A stretch of 23,199 bases of DNA from an uncultured Bacillaceae bacterium (GCA_904501845.1 CAJGCH010000013.1:1-23199); one strand, 5' to 3'. Shown: positions 15,559-23,199, numbered from the stretch's first letter. Notes: generated by a model from the letters alone, not told the origin. Program-made: numbers and translations.

Positions 15559-15597
15559 TAGGAGTGCCTCCAAACTATAACGTGATGGTTTCTTTTG

Positions 15598-15626
15598 ATT
15601 ATATATATTCTGAATTAATTAATCAA
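15598..15626 (-). promoter_or_regulatory. Sigma-A promoter of the MerR/CorC-type unit
   Basis: On the minus strand TTGATT (15626-15621) and a perfect TATAAT (15603-15598) are 17 bases apart, about 40 bases before the MerR ATG. The AT-rich palindrome ATTAATTAAT (15614-15623) overlaps the -35 and spacer. The 17-base spacer is not the 19-base type of classical MerR-activated promoters. Confidence 0.65.
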
Positions 15627-15667
15627 CTTATATAGCTTAGCTTGCCCGTTTCATCCAATTGCTCACT

Positions 15668-15703
15668 AAAAAACCCGTGAAGCTGTTTAAGAGCATTCAC
15701 GGG
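15668..15703 (-). terminator. Rho-independent terminator of the VanZ-family gene
   Basis: On the minus strand CCCGTGAA (15703-15696) pairs with TTCACGGG (15681-15674) around a 14-base loop and is followed by TTTTTT. It starts just past the VanZ-family stop codon. Confidence 0.87.
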
Positions 15704-15708
15704 CAGAT

Positions 15709-16194
15709 TCATTTGGGCATTTTGCTGTTTTGCATGAGCATAACAGAGGCAAAGGCTTGGAGAATTTGAAGCATGATATAGCCTAAAAGGCCTCCGATTG
15801 TATTTAAGATCATGTCATCCACATCAAAGCGACCTACATGGAAGGTGAGCTGGATGGTTTCCGCGGAAAGGGAAACGAAAAAGGATAGAATCGTGATTCG
15901 AATTGCTCCTTTCCATCGGTCCGAGAGAAGGGGCAGCAAAAAGCCGAGCGGCATAAAGGCGATGATGTTACCGAACAAATTGATGAACCATATATGGAAG
16001 CTAAAGTAATCCATATACACGATATACATGTTGATGGTTTCAAAAGGGGTCAAGTTATAATCTTCGACCCGAATTCCTTGGCGGTAGTAGCCAAAAAATA
16101 ATAAATAGCACATGAGCAACAGATAAATGGTAAGCAAAAGATAAAGGAGGATGGTCACAATCTTGCTGCTTGCTAATCGTTGAAGATGATCCAT
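15709..16194 (-). CDS. VanZ-family membrane protein
   Basis: The 161-residue protein has four hydrophobic segments (about residues 12-35, 70-92, 98-115 and 130-152) and the VanZ signature: NLFGNIIAFMPLGFLLPLL, then SAETIQL and VGRFDVDDMILNTIGGLLGY. VanZ itself gives low-level teicoplanin resistance, but most members in Bacillus have no tested role and this one should not be read as a resistance gene. It begins 18 bases after the upstream flavoprotein gene, with GAGGG about 10 bases before the ATG, so it is likely the second gene of that operon. Confidence 0.88.
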   Translation of the reverse strand: MDHLQRLASSKIVTILLYLLLTIYLLLMCYLLFFGYYRQGIRVEDYNLTPFETINMYIVYMDYFSFHIWFINLFGNIIAFMPLGFLLPLLSDRWKGAIRITILSFFVSLSAETIQLTFHVGRFDVDDMILNTIGGLLGYIMLQILQAFASVMLMQNSKMPK

Positions 16195-16212
16195 ATTGTG
16201 TATCCCTCTTCC

Positions 16213-17484
16213 TTATTGTCTTGTGCCTGCATTCAAGGCAGCGTTTATTCCAGCTAATCGGCCGGTGACTAGGGCGGAGGTTATATTGTACCCCCCGGTG
16301 TAGCCGTGTATGTCCAATATCTCTCCGCAGAAAAATAAACCGGACATGAATTTGCTCGCCATGGTCTTTGGCTCGACTTCCTTGACAGAAACACCTCCGC
16401 CGGTAACAAATGCCTTATCAAGGGAGAGCGTTCCATTTACGGCTACAGGGAATTTCTTGATATCCTGACAGAATGATCTCCATTTATCATGAGCAATTGT
16501 CGCTCCCTGTGCGGATGGGTCAATTTGATTTCTTTCAAGAAGGAATAATAAATATCGTTCAGGAAGAAGTCCTTTCAGGCTGTTTTTGACGGCCTTCTTA
16601 TCATCGGTCTTGATGATTGCGATCACTTGCTGGAACAATTGCTCGGCATTCATGTCCGGAAGCGCGTCAATCTGGACGGTGACCTCTTTTAGTTTCCATT
16701 TCTTTTGAGCCTTTACGACAAACTGGCTGCATCTAAGAACACCTGGACCAGATAATCCAAAATGGGTAAAAATCATGTCCATGCGATGGGTAATAAGCGC
16801 TTTTCCTTTCGGATTCAATACGCTGATAGAAACATCACGCAAGGACAGACCTTGTAATTCCTTCTTTTGAATAAACGGCTCATTTGAGGTTAACGGCACC
16901 TCAGTCGGGAAAAGGTCTGTAATCGTATGTCCGGCTTTTTCTGCCCAGGCATATCCATCTCCAGTTGAGCCCGTATGAGGGACTGATTTGCCGCCGACAG
17001 CGATGACGACGGAATCGGTATCAATTAATTCTCCTTGCTTTGTCAGTATGCCTTTCACTTGGCCATCTTCATAGATGACATCGCTGATAGGCGTATCTGT
17101 CCTTACATGTGCACCTAGTTCATGCAGGCGTCTAACCATCGCATCGACGACGGATTGCGCCTTATCGTTGACAGGGAACATGCGCCCATGGTCCTCTTCC
17201 TTCAGCTCTACTCCAAGTTCCTTGAAGAAGGAAATGATTCCTTCATTATCAAATTCGGAGAAAGCCCCATATAAAAATTTCCCGTTTCCAGGTATATGTC
17301 GGATAATTTCATCCACTGGGAGGCGATTTGTTACATTGCAGCGTCCTCCTCCTGAAATGGCGAGTTTTCTGCCAAGCTTAGATCCTTTATCAATCAATAG
17401 GGTGGAGGATCCCTTCTCCGCGGCTGCTATAGCAGCCATTAGTCCAGAGGGGCCTCCGCCAATGACAACAACATTATATTTCAT
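16213..17484 (-). CDS. ytfP: NAD(P)/FAD-dependent oxidoreductase, YtfP/BaiN (HI0933) family
   Basis: The 423-residue flavoprotein begins with the Rossmann dinucleotide-binding motif VVVIGGGPSGLMAA (residues 5-18) and continues with GRKLAISGGGRCNVTN, the hallmark of the HI0933/BaiN family. Near the C-terminus it has the second FAD contact GLFFCGEILDIHGYTGGYN. BaiN in gut clostridia acts on bile acid intermediates, but most members, including B. subtilis YtfP, have no defined substrate. The ribosome binding site before ATG at 17484 is weak (GAGTGG). Its position divergent to ytgP agrees with the B. subtilis order as I recall it. Confidence 0.9.
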   Translation of the reverse strand: MKYNVVVIGGGPSGLMAAIAAAEKGSSTLLIDKGSKLGRKLAISGGGRCNVTNRLPVDEIIRHIPGNGKFLYGAFSEFDNEGIISFFKELGVELKEEDHGRMFPVNDKAQSVVDAMVRRLHELGAHVRTDTPISDVIYEDGQVKGILTKQGELIDTDSVVIAVGGKSVPHTGSTGDGYAWAEKAGHTITDLFPTEVPLTSNEPFIQKKELQGLSLRDVSISVLNPKGKALITHRMDMIFTHFGLSGPGVLRCSQFVVKAQKKWKLKEVTVQIDALPDMNAEQLFQQVIAIIKTDDKKAVKNSLKGLLPERYLLFLLERNQIDPSAQGATIAHDKWRSFCQDIKKFPVAVNGTLSLDKAFVTGGGVSVKEVEPKTMASKFMSGLFFCGEILDIHGYTGGYNITSALVTGRLAGINAALNAGTRQ

Positions 17485-17504
17485 CTATTCCACTCATTTC
17501 TAAC

Positions 17505-17669
17505 ATGCTTATAAGCTCTATTATAAGGGAATCTCCTGATAAGGCAAAAGCGAAGGCGAAGAATGAATGTGTAGATATTGGTAATGCTTCTAAGGATGGT
17601 ATTGAAGCTTATAATTATCACCGGTTGCTTACAAGTTATCTCATTGTCAAAAAGTATGGAAAAGAGTAA
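17505..17669 (+). CDS. Possible small open reading frame, 54 residues
   Basis: An ATG-started frame in the ytfP-ytgP gap encodes a lysine- and alanine-rich start (SPDKAKAKAKNECVD) and an aromatic tail (YNYHRLLTSYLIVKKYGKE). The codon choice looks coding-like, but no Shine-Dalgarno precedes the ATG and its 3' end overlaps a promoter-like pair for ytgP. I do not recognise the product. It could be a remnant of a longer gene or chance. Confidence 0.22.
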   Translation: MLISSIIRESPDKAKAKAKNECVDIGNASKDGIEAYNYHRLLTSYLIVKKYGKE

Positions 17670-17672
17670 ACT
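17644..17672 (+). promoter_or_regulatory. Candidate sigma-A promoter of ytgP
   Basis: TTGTCA (17644-17649) and TAAACT (17667-17672) are separated by 17 bases, 66 bases before the ytgP start codon. Confidence 0.45.
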
Positions 17673-17738
17673 ACTGAATAGTGAACATATAAAGAAATAA
17701 TTTCTACTATATAAGGAAAGTGCGAAAGGGTTTGAAGC

Positions 17739-19346
17739 ATGTCATCGAAACTGATAAGAGGAACATTTATACTGACTATTGGCATGGTTTTTTCGAAAAT
17801 GCTCGGATTATTCTATGTCATTCCCTTTAATAAAATCGTAGGGACAGAGGGCATTGCCCTATATGGGTTTGCTTATACGCCTTATACGATTTTTATTAGC
17901 ATCGCAACTGCTGGAGTTCCGATGGCTGTAGCGAAATTTGTCGCGAAATATAATGCATTGGGTGAATATGCTATTGGCAGAAAACTATTTGAATCAGGCC
18001 AAAAGGTTATGATGATGACAGGGATCTTTGCCTTTTTGCTCATGTATTTTACCGCTCCTGGCCTTGCTGCTGTCATGGAAACGCAGTCCTATTCTGTTGA
18101 AGAGGTGACGACAGTTATCAGAGCTGTGAGCTTTGCCTTGATTCTTGTTCCCTCTCAAAGCTTATTCCGCGGATTCTTCCAAGGAAATGAATCAATGGGA
18201 CCAACAGCCGTCTCACAGGTGGTTGAGCAAATCATTCGGATTCTCTTTATGCTAGCTGGTGCTTACGTTGTCTTGAATTTATTAAATGGAAGTATTGTAA
18301 CAGCGATGGGCGTAGCTGTGTTTTCAGCATTTGTCGGAGCTATTGCTGGTCTAGTTGTTTTGCTTTGGTATTGGCGAAAGAGAAAAGTCCATCTGGATGC
18401 CTTGCTTCAGGAGAGCAAGAATGAAGTGGACATCTCCATGGGGGCTATTTACAAGGAGATTGTGCTTTATTCGATTCCCTTTATCTTTGTTGGTTTAGCG
18501 ATGCCGCTTTTCCAAATGGTTGATACGCTTACCTTTAACAGAGCAATGGTATCGATTGGCCTTGATGGGATCACAGATACGGCATTTGGCGTGCTGAACG
18601 TGACTGCGCAGAAGCTCGTCCTTATTCCAATGACGCTTGCTACGGCGTTCTCGCTCTCGATTGTGCCGAGTGTGACAAAGTCGTTTGTGGAGAAGAAATG
18701 GACATTATATAATCAGCAATTAACAGAGACTTTCCAAGTTCTCTTATTCTTGCTTATTCCAGCTGTTACCGGGATGAGCGTCCTCGCTGACAGTGTTTAC
18801 GGTTCCTTCTACGGGTTCTTTGAACTCGGCTCCTCTGTCTTGGCGGTTTATGCGCCGGTTACCATTTTGTTTGCGTTATTTTCCGTGACCGCTGCCATTT
18901 TGCAGGGAATCAACCAACAAAGGTTTACAGTACTTAGCTTATTGACGGGTATTCTCGTAAAACTAAGCTTAAATATCCCGCTTATCCGGTTGTTTGAGAC
19001 CAACGGGGCTGTTTATGCGACAGGTCTGGGGTTCTTGGTCGCTATTCTCATTAATTTTTATATTATTTATTATTTTTCTGAGTACAAGCCCGGCCTTGTC
19101 CTTCGCCGGTCCATGCTTGCACTCCTTATTGCCGCAGTGATGGCTATTGTGGTCAAATTGCTCGATATCCTGCTCGCGGGCTGGCTCGGATCTGACGGGC
19201 AGCTAATCGCAGTGCTGCGCTGTGCGATTACGGTTCCGGTCGGGGTTCTGGTCTACTTCCTGCTCTCCTATAAGACAGGCCTTCTCCAGGCGGTATTCGG
19301 AGAGAAGACAGATGCAATGATGCGCAAGCTTCGTCTAAAGAAATAA
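17739..19346 (+). CDS. ytgP: Lipid II flippase candidate YtgP (MurJ type, MOP superfamily)
   Basis: The 535-residue protein is a polytopic membrane protein with about 14 hydrophobic segments, of the polysaccharide-biosynthesis/MurJ branch of the MOP exporter superfamily. The N-terminal LIRGTFILTIGMVFSKMLGL and NKIVGTEGIALYG and the central SIVPSVTKSF fit the YtgP subgroup. In B. subtilis YtgP (MurJ) and Amj are alternate lipid II flippases for peptidoglycan synthesis. AAAGGG lies about 9 bases before the ATG. The gene is monocistronic, ending in a hairpin 14 bases past the stop. Confidence 0.9.
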   Translation: MSSKLIRGTFILTIGMVFSKMLGLFYVIPFNKIVGTEGIALYGFAYTPYTIFISIATAGVPMAVAKFVAKYNALGEYAIGRKLFESGQKVMMMTGIFAFLLMYFTAPGLAAVMETQSYSVEEVTTVIRAVSFALILVPSQSLFRGFFQGNESMGPTAVSQVVEQIIRILFMLAGAYVVLNLLNGSIVTAMGVAVFSAFVGAIAGLVVLLWYWRKRKVHLDALLQESKNEVDISMGAIYKEIVLYSIPFIFVGLAMPLFQMVDTLTFNRAMVSIGLDGITDTAFGVLNVTAQKLVLIPMTLATAFSLSIVPSVTKSFVEKKWTLYNQQLTETFQVLLFLLIPAVTGMSVLADSVYGSFYGFFELGSSVLAVYAPVTILFALFSVTAAILQGINQQRFTVLSLLTGILVKLSLNIPLIRLFETNGAVYATGLGFLVAILINFYIIYYFSEYKPGLVLRRSMLALLIAAVMAIVVKLLDILLAGWLGSDGQLIAVLRCAITVPVGVLVYFLLSYKTGLLQAVFGEKTDAMMRKLRLKK

Positions 19347-19360
19347 ATCAAGGAAATGAA

Positions 19361-19387
19361 GATGGCCTGCTTTTATAGCAGGCCATC
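19361..19387. terminator. Bidirectional hairpin between ytgP and the small coiled-coil gene
   Basis: Perfect 10-bp stem GATGGCCTGC (19361-19370) with GCAGGCCATC (19378-19387), 7-base loop, between converging genes. T tracts on both sides are modest. Confidence 0.75.
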
Positions 19388-19390
19388 ACT

Positions 19391-19606
19391 TTAATAATCT
19401 TCTTCTCGTATACCGAGGATATTCTCGATGCGGTTTACGCGTCGATTCAGCCTGTTTACCTGGCGCTCGAGCTGGTTAAGCCGGCTGTTTATGCCGCCCC
19501 CTTGTGGAGGGAAACCTGGAATGCCTGGAAGGAAGGCAGGGCTAGGAGCTTGCTGCCTGCTTTCCTGCTCCACAGACATGGGGTAATAATATGATTGATA
19601 ATACAT
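19391..19606 (-). CDS. Small tyrosine-rich, coiled-coil protein of unknown function
   Basis: The 71-residue protein has three parts: a tyrosine-rich start (MYYQSYYYPM), a Pro/Gly-rich linker (FLPGIPGFPPQGGG, about residues 26-39) and a C-terminal coiled coil with regular hydrophobic heptads (LNQLERQVNRLNRRVNRIEN). The start is ATG at 19606, with AGGAGTG six bases before it; the in-frame extension to 19651 lacks a site. The composition resembles small spore-coat-type proteins of Bacillaceae, but I do not recognise a named family and no sporulation promoter was confirmed. It is divergent from ytzG. Confidence 0.75.
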   Translation of the reverse strand: MYYQSYYYPMSVEQESRQQAPSPAFLPGIPGFPPQGGGINSRLNQLERQVNRLNRRVNRIENILGIREEDY

Positions 19607-19674
19607 GGGAACACTCCTTACGTTTAATTTGGTACGATACAGTTTATTCAAATCAAGAAAAATAGGTGATAAAG

Positions 19675-20388
19675 ATGAGAATCGATAAATTATTGGCCAA
19701 CTCCGGTTATGGAAGCCGAAAAGATGTCAAGAAACTGCTCAAATCAGGAGCGGTTCTCTGCAATGATGTCAAAATCGCTGATGGAAAGGCGCATGTTGAC
19801 CCGGAGAAAGATCAGATTACCGTTTATGGGGAGCCTGTTCAGTACAGGGAATTTATTTATGTGATGATGAATAAGCCGAAAGGGTATATATCTGCGACAG
19901 AGGATGATCGGCTAAAGACGGTTCTTGATTTGCTGGAACCGGAGGATGCCCATATGAAGCCATTCCCGGTGGGGCGGCTTGACAGGGATACGGAGGGGCT
20001 GCTTGTCTTAACCAACGATGGCCAGCTTGCCCACGATGTTCTTGCGCCAAAGAAGCATGTTCCAAAAACATATTATGCCATCATTGACGGGGCTGTAGAC
20101 GAGGTGGATATAGAGCGATTTAGTCAGGGTGTGACCTTAGATGACGGATATGTTACGAAACCCGGTGAGCTTACGATCCTAAAAAGCGGAACACAATCAG
20201 AAATCGAGCTGATCATTACGGAAGGAAAGTTCCATCAAGTGAAGCGGATGTTTGAAGCTGTTGGGAAGAAGGTTCTCTATTTAAAGCGAATCTCGATGGG
20301 GGCTCTTAAGCTTGATGAGAGTCTGGAGCTTGGGGAATATCGGGAATTGACAGAAGAGGAATTAGCACTTTTGCAGACGCGTTCATGA
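19675..20388 (+). CDS. ytzG: 16S rRNA pseudouridine synthase, RsuA family (YtzG)
   Basis: The 237-residue protein has an N-terminal S4 RNA-binding domain (MRIDKLLANSGYGSRKDV, about residues 1-60) and a pseudouridine synthase domain. The catalytic motif GRLDRDTEGLLVLTNDG places the nucleophilic aspartate at 103, nearly the same as in E. coli RsuA. RsuA-family enzymes modify U516 of 16S rRNA or sites in 23S rRNA; the target here is inferred. Start: ATG at 19675, with AGGTGA five bases upstream; an in-frame GTG at 19666 overlaps that site and is unlikely. A strong terminator begins at the stop codon. Confidence 0.92.
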   Translation: MRIDKLLANSGYGSRKDVKKLLKSGAVLCNDVKIADGKAHVDPEKDQITVYGEPVQYREFIYVMMNKPKGYISATEDDRLKTVLDLLEPEDAHMKPFPVGRLDRDTEGLLVLTNDGQLAHDVLAPKKHVPKTYYAIIDGAVDEVDIERFSQGVTLDDGYVTKPGELTILKSGTQSEIELIITEGKFHQVKRMFEAVGKKVLYLKRISMGALKLDESLELGEYRELTEEELALLQTRS

Positions 20389-20424
20389 GAAAAAGAAGAC
20401 CAGGGGGGTCTTCTTTTTCTTTTA
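20388..20424 (+). terminator. Rho-independent terminator of ytzG
   Basis: Perfect 14-bp stem AGAAAAAGAAGACC (20388-20401) with its complement at 20407-20420, 5-base loop, followed by TTTT. Confidence 0.9.
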
Positions 20425-20438
20425 AGGAAAGATTGTCC

Positions 20439-20660
20439 TTACGAGGTTAATTTAACTTTCTTTTGGGTGGTGGTCCACTTTCCACGACTGGGACTAACAA
20501 CAAGTTCGTTATAAGCTAACACATTTAAGTCCCGTTGGATTGTGCGCGGAGTAATACCGAATTCATCGACCAGCTCTTGGGTCGTCACGGTACCATTTCG
20601 TACAATAAACATGTAGATGGACTTAATTCTTGTAAGCATACGGTTTGTTGAAGGTTTCAA
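20439..20660 (-). CDS. ytzE: DeoR-type helix-turn-helix regulator YtzE
   Basis: The 73-residue protein is only a DNA-binding domain: NRMLTRIKSIYMFIVRNGTV leads into VTTQELVDEFGITPRTIQRD, a DeoR-type winged helix-turn-helix, then LVVSPSRGKWTTTQKKVKLTS. The effector (sugar-phosphate-binding) domain of full DeoR regulators is absent, as in B. subtilis YtzE, so this is the normal family length and not a truncation. The start is TTG at 20660, seven bases after AAGGAG; the next ATG lies 7 codons in and would cut the conserved N-terminus. Its targets are unknown to me. Confidence 0.87.
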   Translation of the reverse strand: MKPSTNRMLTRIKSIYMFIVRNGTVTTQELVDEFGITPRTIQRDLNVLAYNELVVSPSRGKWTTTQKKVKLTS

Positions 20661-21029
20661 AAAACCACTCCTTATGGATAGTTTCCGATGGCAACATCAT
20701 ACAATCTGCTACTGTATTACTTGTTTACCATAACCACCTCTTTAAGTTATCACCTTTTCAGCACTCCTTTTATCTGATGCTTCATCCTTGAAGTCTTTCT
20801 AGTACTATAATACCCCTCCCTCTTTATGAATTCCATAGATTTAGCCAAAAAAAGTGAAAATTCATTTAATAATACATATAAAAGGCTGGTACCATTTATG
20901 CCAATCTTTCTTTAATAAAATAACCAGAAAACCAACATTATATTGATTAGCAGGATATAAAAATATATTTTCTGCGTACATGATATAATAACGATATTGA
21001 AGGATAGCGAATGAAAAGAGGTTACGCGG
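20661..21029. other. AT-rich intergenic region between ytzE and pepV
   Basis: This 369-base gap separates divergent genes. The only elements I can support are the ytzE ribosome binding site near 20670, and an extended -10 box for pepV at 20981-20989. The pepV ribosome binding site is weak (AGAGGTTACGCGG before ATG). No convincing small gene, RNA or repeat was seen. Confidence 0.6.
20981..20989 (+). promoter_or_regulatory. Extended -10 promoter element of pepV-dat
   Basis: TGATATAAT contains TG-n before a perfect TATAAT (20984-20989), 40 bases before the pepV ATG. No good -35 is visible, which is common for extended -10 promoters. Confidence 0.5.
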
Positions 21030-22439
21030 ATGAAAATTAATTGGCAAAAAGAAGTGGAACAAAGAAAAGAACAGCTGATCAAAGACACGCAAAGATTGCT
21101 GCAAATCAAAAGTACGCTAGATGAAGATACAGCAACTCAGGACATTCCATTTGGCAAGGGGATCAAGGAAGCACTTGATTTCATGCTTGACCTTGGTGAA
21201 AAAGACGGATTTTCAGTGAAAAATATTGATAATTATGGAGCCCATCTTGAAATGGGTCATGGTGACGAGCTCCTTGGTATTTTAGGGCATCTTGACGTGG
21301 TTCCTGAAGGGGAAGGGTGGACAACAGATCCTTACTCGGCAGACATTCGGAATGGACGAATCTATGCACGGGGGGCAATGGACGACAAGGGGCCGACGAT
21401 GGCAGCCTATTATGCGATGAAGATTGTTAAAGACTTAGGGATTGACATCAATAAGCGTGTCCGGCTCATCTTGGGGACGGATGAAGAGAGCGATTGGCGC
21501 TGCATGGACCACTATTTTGAGAGGGAAGAGACACCGACGGTCGGTTTTGTGCCGGATGCTGATTTCCCGATTATTTATGCGGAAAAGGGGATTGCCGATT
21601 TTACATATGAATTTGACAGCTCCCGTCATGAAGGGGCAGAAGCAGCTTTAGTAAGTTTCTCTGCAGGCCAGCGCTTTAATATGGTCCCTGAATTCGCCAA
21701 AGCCGTGGTTGATGCCGGGAGCATGGATGCAGGTCAATGGAAAGAACAATACAGCCAATATTGTGACGAACATGGCCTGAGCGGGTCGTTTACGGCAGAG
21801 GGGAATGAAGTGACGATCACGATGGACGGTGTATCTGTCCATGGCATGGAACCCGACCTTGGTGTGAATGCAGGTCTGCGTCTCGCGGAGTTCTTGATCA
21901 CGCTCCCGTTTGAAGGAGATGATAAGCATTTCCTGGAGTTTGTTAACAAATATATGAGCAAGGAATCAAGAGGGCATGCGCTTGGTGTTGCTTACAGTGA
22001 TGATATTACGAAGGATTTGACCATCAATTATGGAATCCTTTCGTATGAGCATGGCGGTAAGGGGAAAATTGCGCTAAATATGCGCTATCCAGTTACATTT
22101 GACTTTGAAAGCGGATGGTCTGTTCTTGAGAAAGTGGGCGCAGATAATGGATTTTCCATCCAAATGAAGACCCATTTAGGTCCACATCATGTAGATGCGA
22201 ATAGTGAGCTCGTCAAAACGCTCCAAAAGATTTATGAAGAGCACACAGGGGAAGAGGCTGAGCTTCTTGCAATCGGCGGCGGAACGTATGCACGCGCAAT
22301 CAAGAACGCCGTTGCCTTTGGTCCCCTTTTCCCGGGCAGGGAAGACGTGGCCCATCAAAAGGATGAATACATCATTATTGAAGACCTGTTAAAGGCAACA
22401 GCCATGTATGCGCAAGCCATTTATGAGCTGACTAGATAA
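21030..22439 (+). CDS. pepV: Dipeptidase PepV (YtjP), M20 family
   Basis: The 469-residue cytoplasmic zinc dipeptidase matches Lactobacillus PepV in length and catalytic layout: metal ligands His87 with Asp89 (GHLDVVPEGEGW), Asp119 (RGAMDDKGP), the Glu152-Glu153 pair (GTDEESDW), an aspartate in VPDADFP, and a C-terminal His442 (GREDVAHQKDE). A lid domain is inserted in the middle, as in PepV. It cleaves dipeptides with an unblocked N-terminus, with broad specificity. The next gene, D-alanine aminotransferase, starts 38 bases downstream with no terminator, so the two are probably one operon. Confidence 0.93.
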   Translation: MKINWQKEVEQRKEQLIKDTQRLLQIKSTLDEDTATQDIPFGKGIKEALDFMLDLGEKDGFSVKNIDNYGAHLEMGHGDELLGILGHLDVVPEGEGWTTDPYSADIRNGRIYARGAMDDKGPTMAAYYAMKIVKDLGIDINKRVRLILGTDEESDWRCMDHYFEREETPTVGFVPDADFPIIYAEKGIADFTYEFDSSRHEGAEAALVSFSAGQRFNMVPEFAKAVVDAGSMDAGQWKEQYSQYCDEHGLSGSFTAEGNEVTITMDGVSVHGMEPDLGVNAGLRLAEFLITLPFEGDDKHFLEFVNKYMSKESRGHALGVAYSDDITKDLTINYGILSYEHGGKGKIALNMRYPVTFDFESGWSVLEKVGADNGFSIQMKTHLGPHHVDANSELVKTLQKIYEEHTGEEAELLAIGGGTYARAIKNAVAFGPLFPGREDVAHQKDEYIIIEDLLKATAMYAQAIYELTR

Positions 22440-22477
22440 AGAATGCATACCATACGGACAAAAGGGGAGAGGGAAAT

Positions 22478-23199
22478 ATGAGTTATATCGTTTTCAATGG
22501 AGAGCTTTTGAAAAGGGATACGATTTCTATTGATATTGAGGATCGCGGATATCAATTCGGCGATGGAATCTATGAGGTTATCCGTGTCTATAACGGCCGC
22601 TTATTTACATGGGGGGAGCATGTAGACCGGCTTTATGCAAGCGCAGAAAAAATCCGCATGATCATTCCTTATACAAAGGAAGAAATGAAGACCATGATGG
22701 AAAGTCTGGTTGAGAAAAATCAATTAACTGAGGGCACCGTTTATTTGCAGCTGACAAGGGGAATAGCGCCAAGAAACCATGCCTTCCCTGGCACAGGTGT
22801 CCAAGCGGTCCTAGTTGCTTACACAAGAATTGGAGAGCGTCCGCTTAAGCTGATGGAAGAAGGGGTGGATGCCTTAGTTGTTGATGATAAGAGGTGGCTC
22901 CACTGTGATATCAAGAGCTTGAACCTGCTTGGGAACGTATTAGCGCATCAAGAAGCACTTGATGCGGGCTGCTATGAGGCCATTCTTCATCGTGACGGTG
23001 TTATTACGGAAGGGAGTCATACAAATGTGTCCATTGTCTCAGACGGGACTCTCTATACACACCCTGCCAATAATCTTATTTTGAATGGCATCTCACGAAA
23101 GGTCATGCTGCAGGCATGTAAGACCAAAGCCATCTCCTTTAAAGAAGAGGCATTTACGGTCGATCAATTAATGAAGGCTGATGAGGTTTTTATTACATC
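22478..23199 (+). CDS. dat: D-alanine aminotransferase (partial, 3' end outside window)
   Basis: The 240 codons present encode most of a class IV PLP aminotransferase; about 40-45 residues are missing beyond the window. EDRGYQFGDGIYEVIRVYNG (residues 21-40) and CDIKSLNLLGNVLA are characteristic; Lys146 in the latter is the PLP lysine, equivalent to Lys145 of the Bacillus sp. YM-1 enzyme. Glu in VITEGSHTNV contacts the cofactor. The enzyme interconverts D-alanine and D-glutamate with their keto acids, supplying cell-wall precursors. AAAAGGGGAG precedes the ATG, and the gene follows pepV closely. Confidence 0.94.
   Translation, partial: MSYIVFNGELLKRDTISIDIEDRGYQFGDGIYEVIRVYNGRLFTWGEHVDRLYASAEKIRMIIPYTKEEMKTMMESLVEKNQLTEGTVYLQLTRGIAPRNHAFPGTGVQAVLVAYTRIGERPLKLMEEGVDALVVDDKRWLHCDIKSLNLLGNVLAHQEALDAGCYEAILHRDGVITEGSHTNVSIVSDGTLYTHPANNLILNGISRKVMLQACKTKAISFKEEAFTVDQLMKADEVFIT

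Noticed and set aside
15598..15626. MerR-type distorted promoter with a 19-base spacer ahead of the MerR gene
   Set aside because: The boxes are 17 bases apart, a normal sigma-A spacing, and the AT-rich palindrome there is weak.
15709..16194. Glycopeptide resistance call for the VanZ-family gene
   Set aside because: Only the family signature is present, with no vanHAX-type neighbours; most Bacillus members have no shown resistance role.
20862..21104. Minus-strand frame of about 80 codons over the pepV promoter
   Set aside because: It spans the pepV promoter, ribosome binding site and first codons, has AT-rich low-complexity Phe/Leu content and no good start; it is chance reading of AT-rich DNA.
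1..23199. Mobile elements, tRNA or rRNA genes, CRISPR arrays, toxin-antitoxin or phage defence genes
   Set aside because: None found by reading: no transposase or integrase frames, no direct-repeat arrays, no tRNA-like cloverleaf sequences; all long frames fit core Bacillaceae genes.

Overview
The window looks like a chromosomal segment of an endospore-forming, low-to-moderate GC Bacillaceae (Bacillus-like). Evidence: strong AGGAGG-type ribosome binding sites, sigma-A type promoters, intrinsic terminators after most units, a T-box in front of leuS, a cobalamin riboswitch, a Cse60-like sporulation protein, and a gene set that from memory matches the B. subtilis 'yt' region around metK, asnB, ytoA, ytpA, ytpB, ytqA/ytqB, ytzC, leuS, ytfP, ytgP, ytzG, ytzE and ytjP. 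Almost everything is ordinary core chromosome. I see no phage, transposon, CRISPR array or defence island.

Layout. 1-2455: the 3' end of metK with its terminator, then asnB with a 331-base leader. 2565-6192: ytoA faces away from an operon of ytpA (lysophospholipase-like hydrolase), ytpB (tetraprenyl-beta-curcumene synthase, broken by a frame change at a run of seven T) and a luciferase-like flavin monooxygenase. 6195-8395: a sigma-A promoter, a cobalamin riboswitch with a terminator, and a BtuC-BtuD transporter pair without a BtuF binding protein. 8406-10005: the tRNA wobble-uridine modification pair mnmL-mnmM on the minus strand with its own promoter. 10116-13433: ytzC, then a promoter, a leucine T-box (CTC specifier) and leuS. 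13604-15626: a Cse60-like gene, then on the minus strand a MerR-type regulator (frame broken near its start codon) followed by a DUF21/CBS/CorC membrane protein that starts with TTG and has a hairpin between its Shine-Dalgarno and start codon. 15668-17484: a minus-strand pair of a YtfP/BaiN-like flavoprotein and a VanZ-family membrane protein. 17739-19387: ytgP, the MurJ-type lipid II flippase candidate. 19391-20420: a small tyrosine-rich coiled-coil protein and, divergently, the pseudouridine synthase ytzG. 20439-23199: ytzE (DeoR-type regulator), then pepV and the start of dat (D-alanine aminotransferase), cut by the window end.

Functional themes are methionine, asparagine and leucine supply, tRNA and rRNA modification, cell wall (ytgP and dat; asnB homologues amidate peptidoglycan), and sporulation-associated lipids. 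No clearly new multi-gene system is visible. The points most worth checking are the two -1 frame breaks at mononucleotide runs, the hairpin-bridged TTG start of the CorC-type gene, the BtuF-less riboswitch operon, and the flavin monooxygenase coupled to ytpAB.
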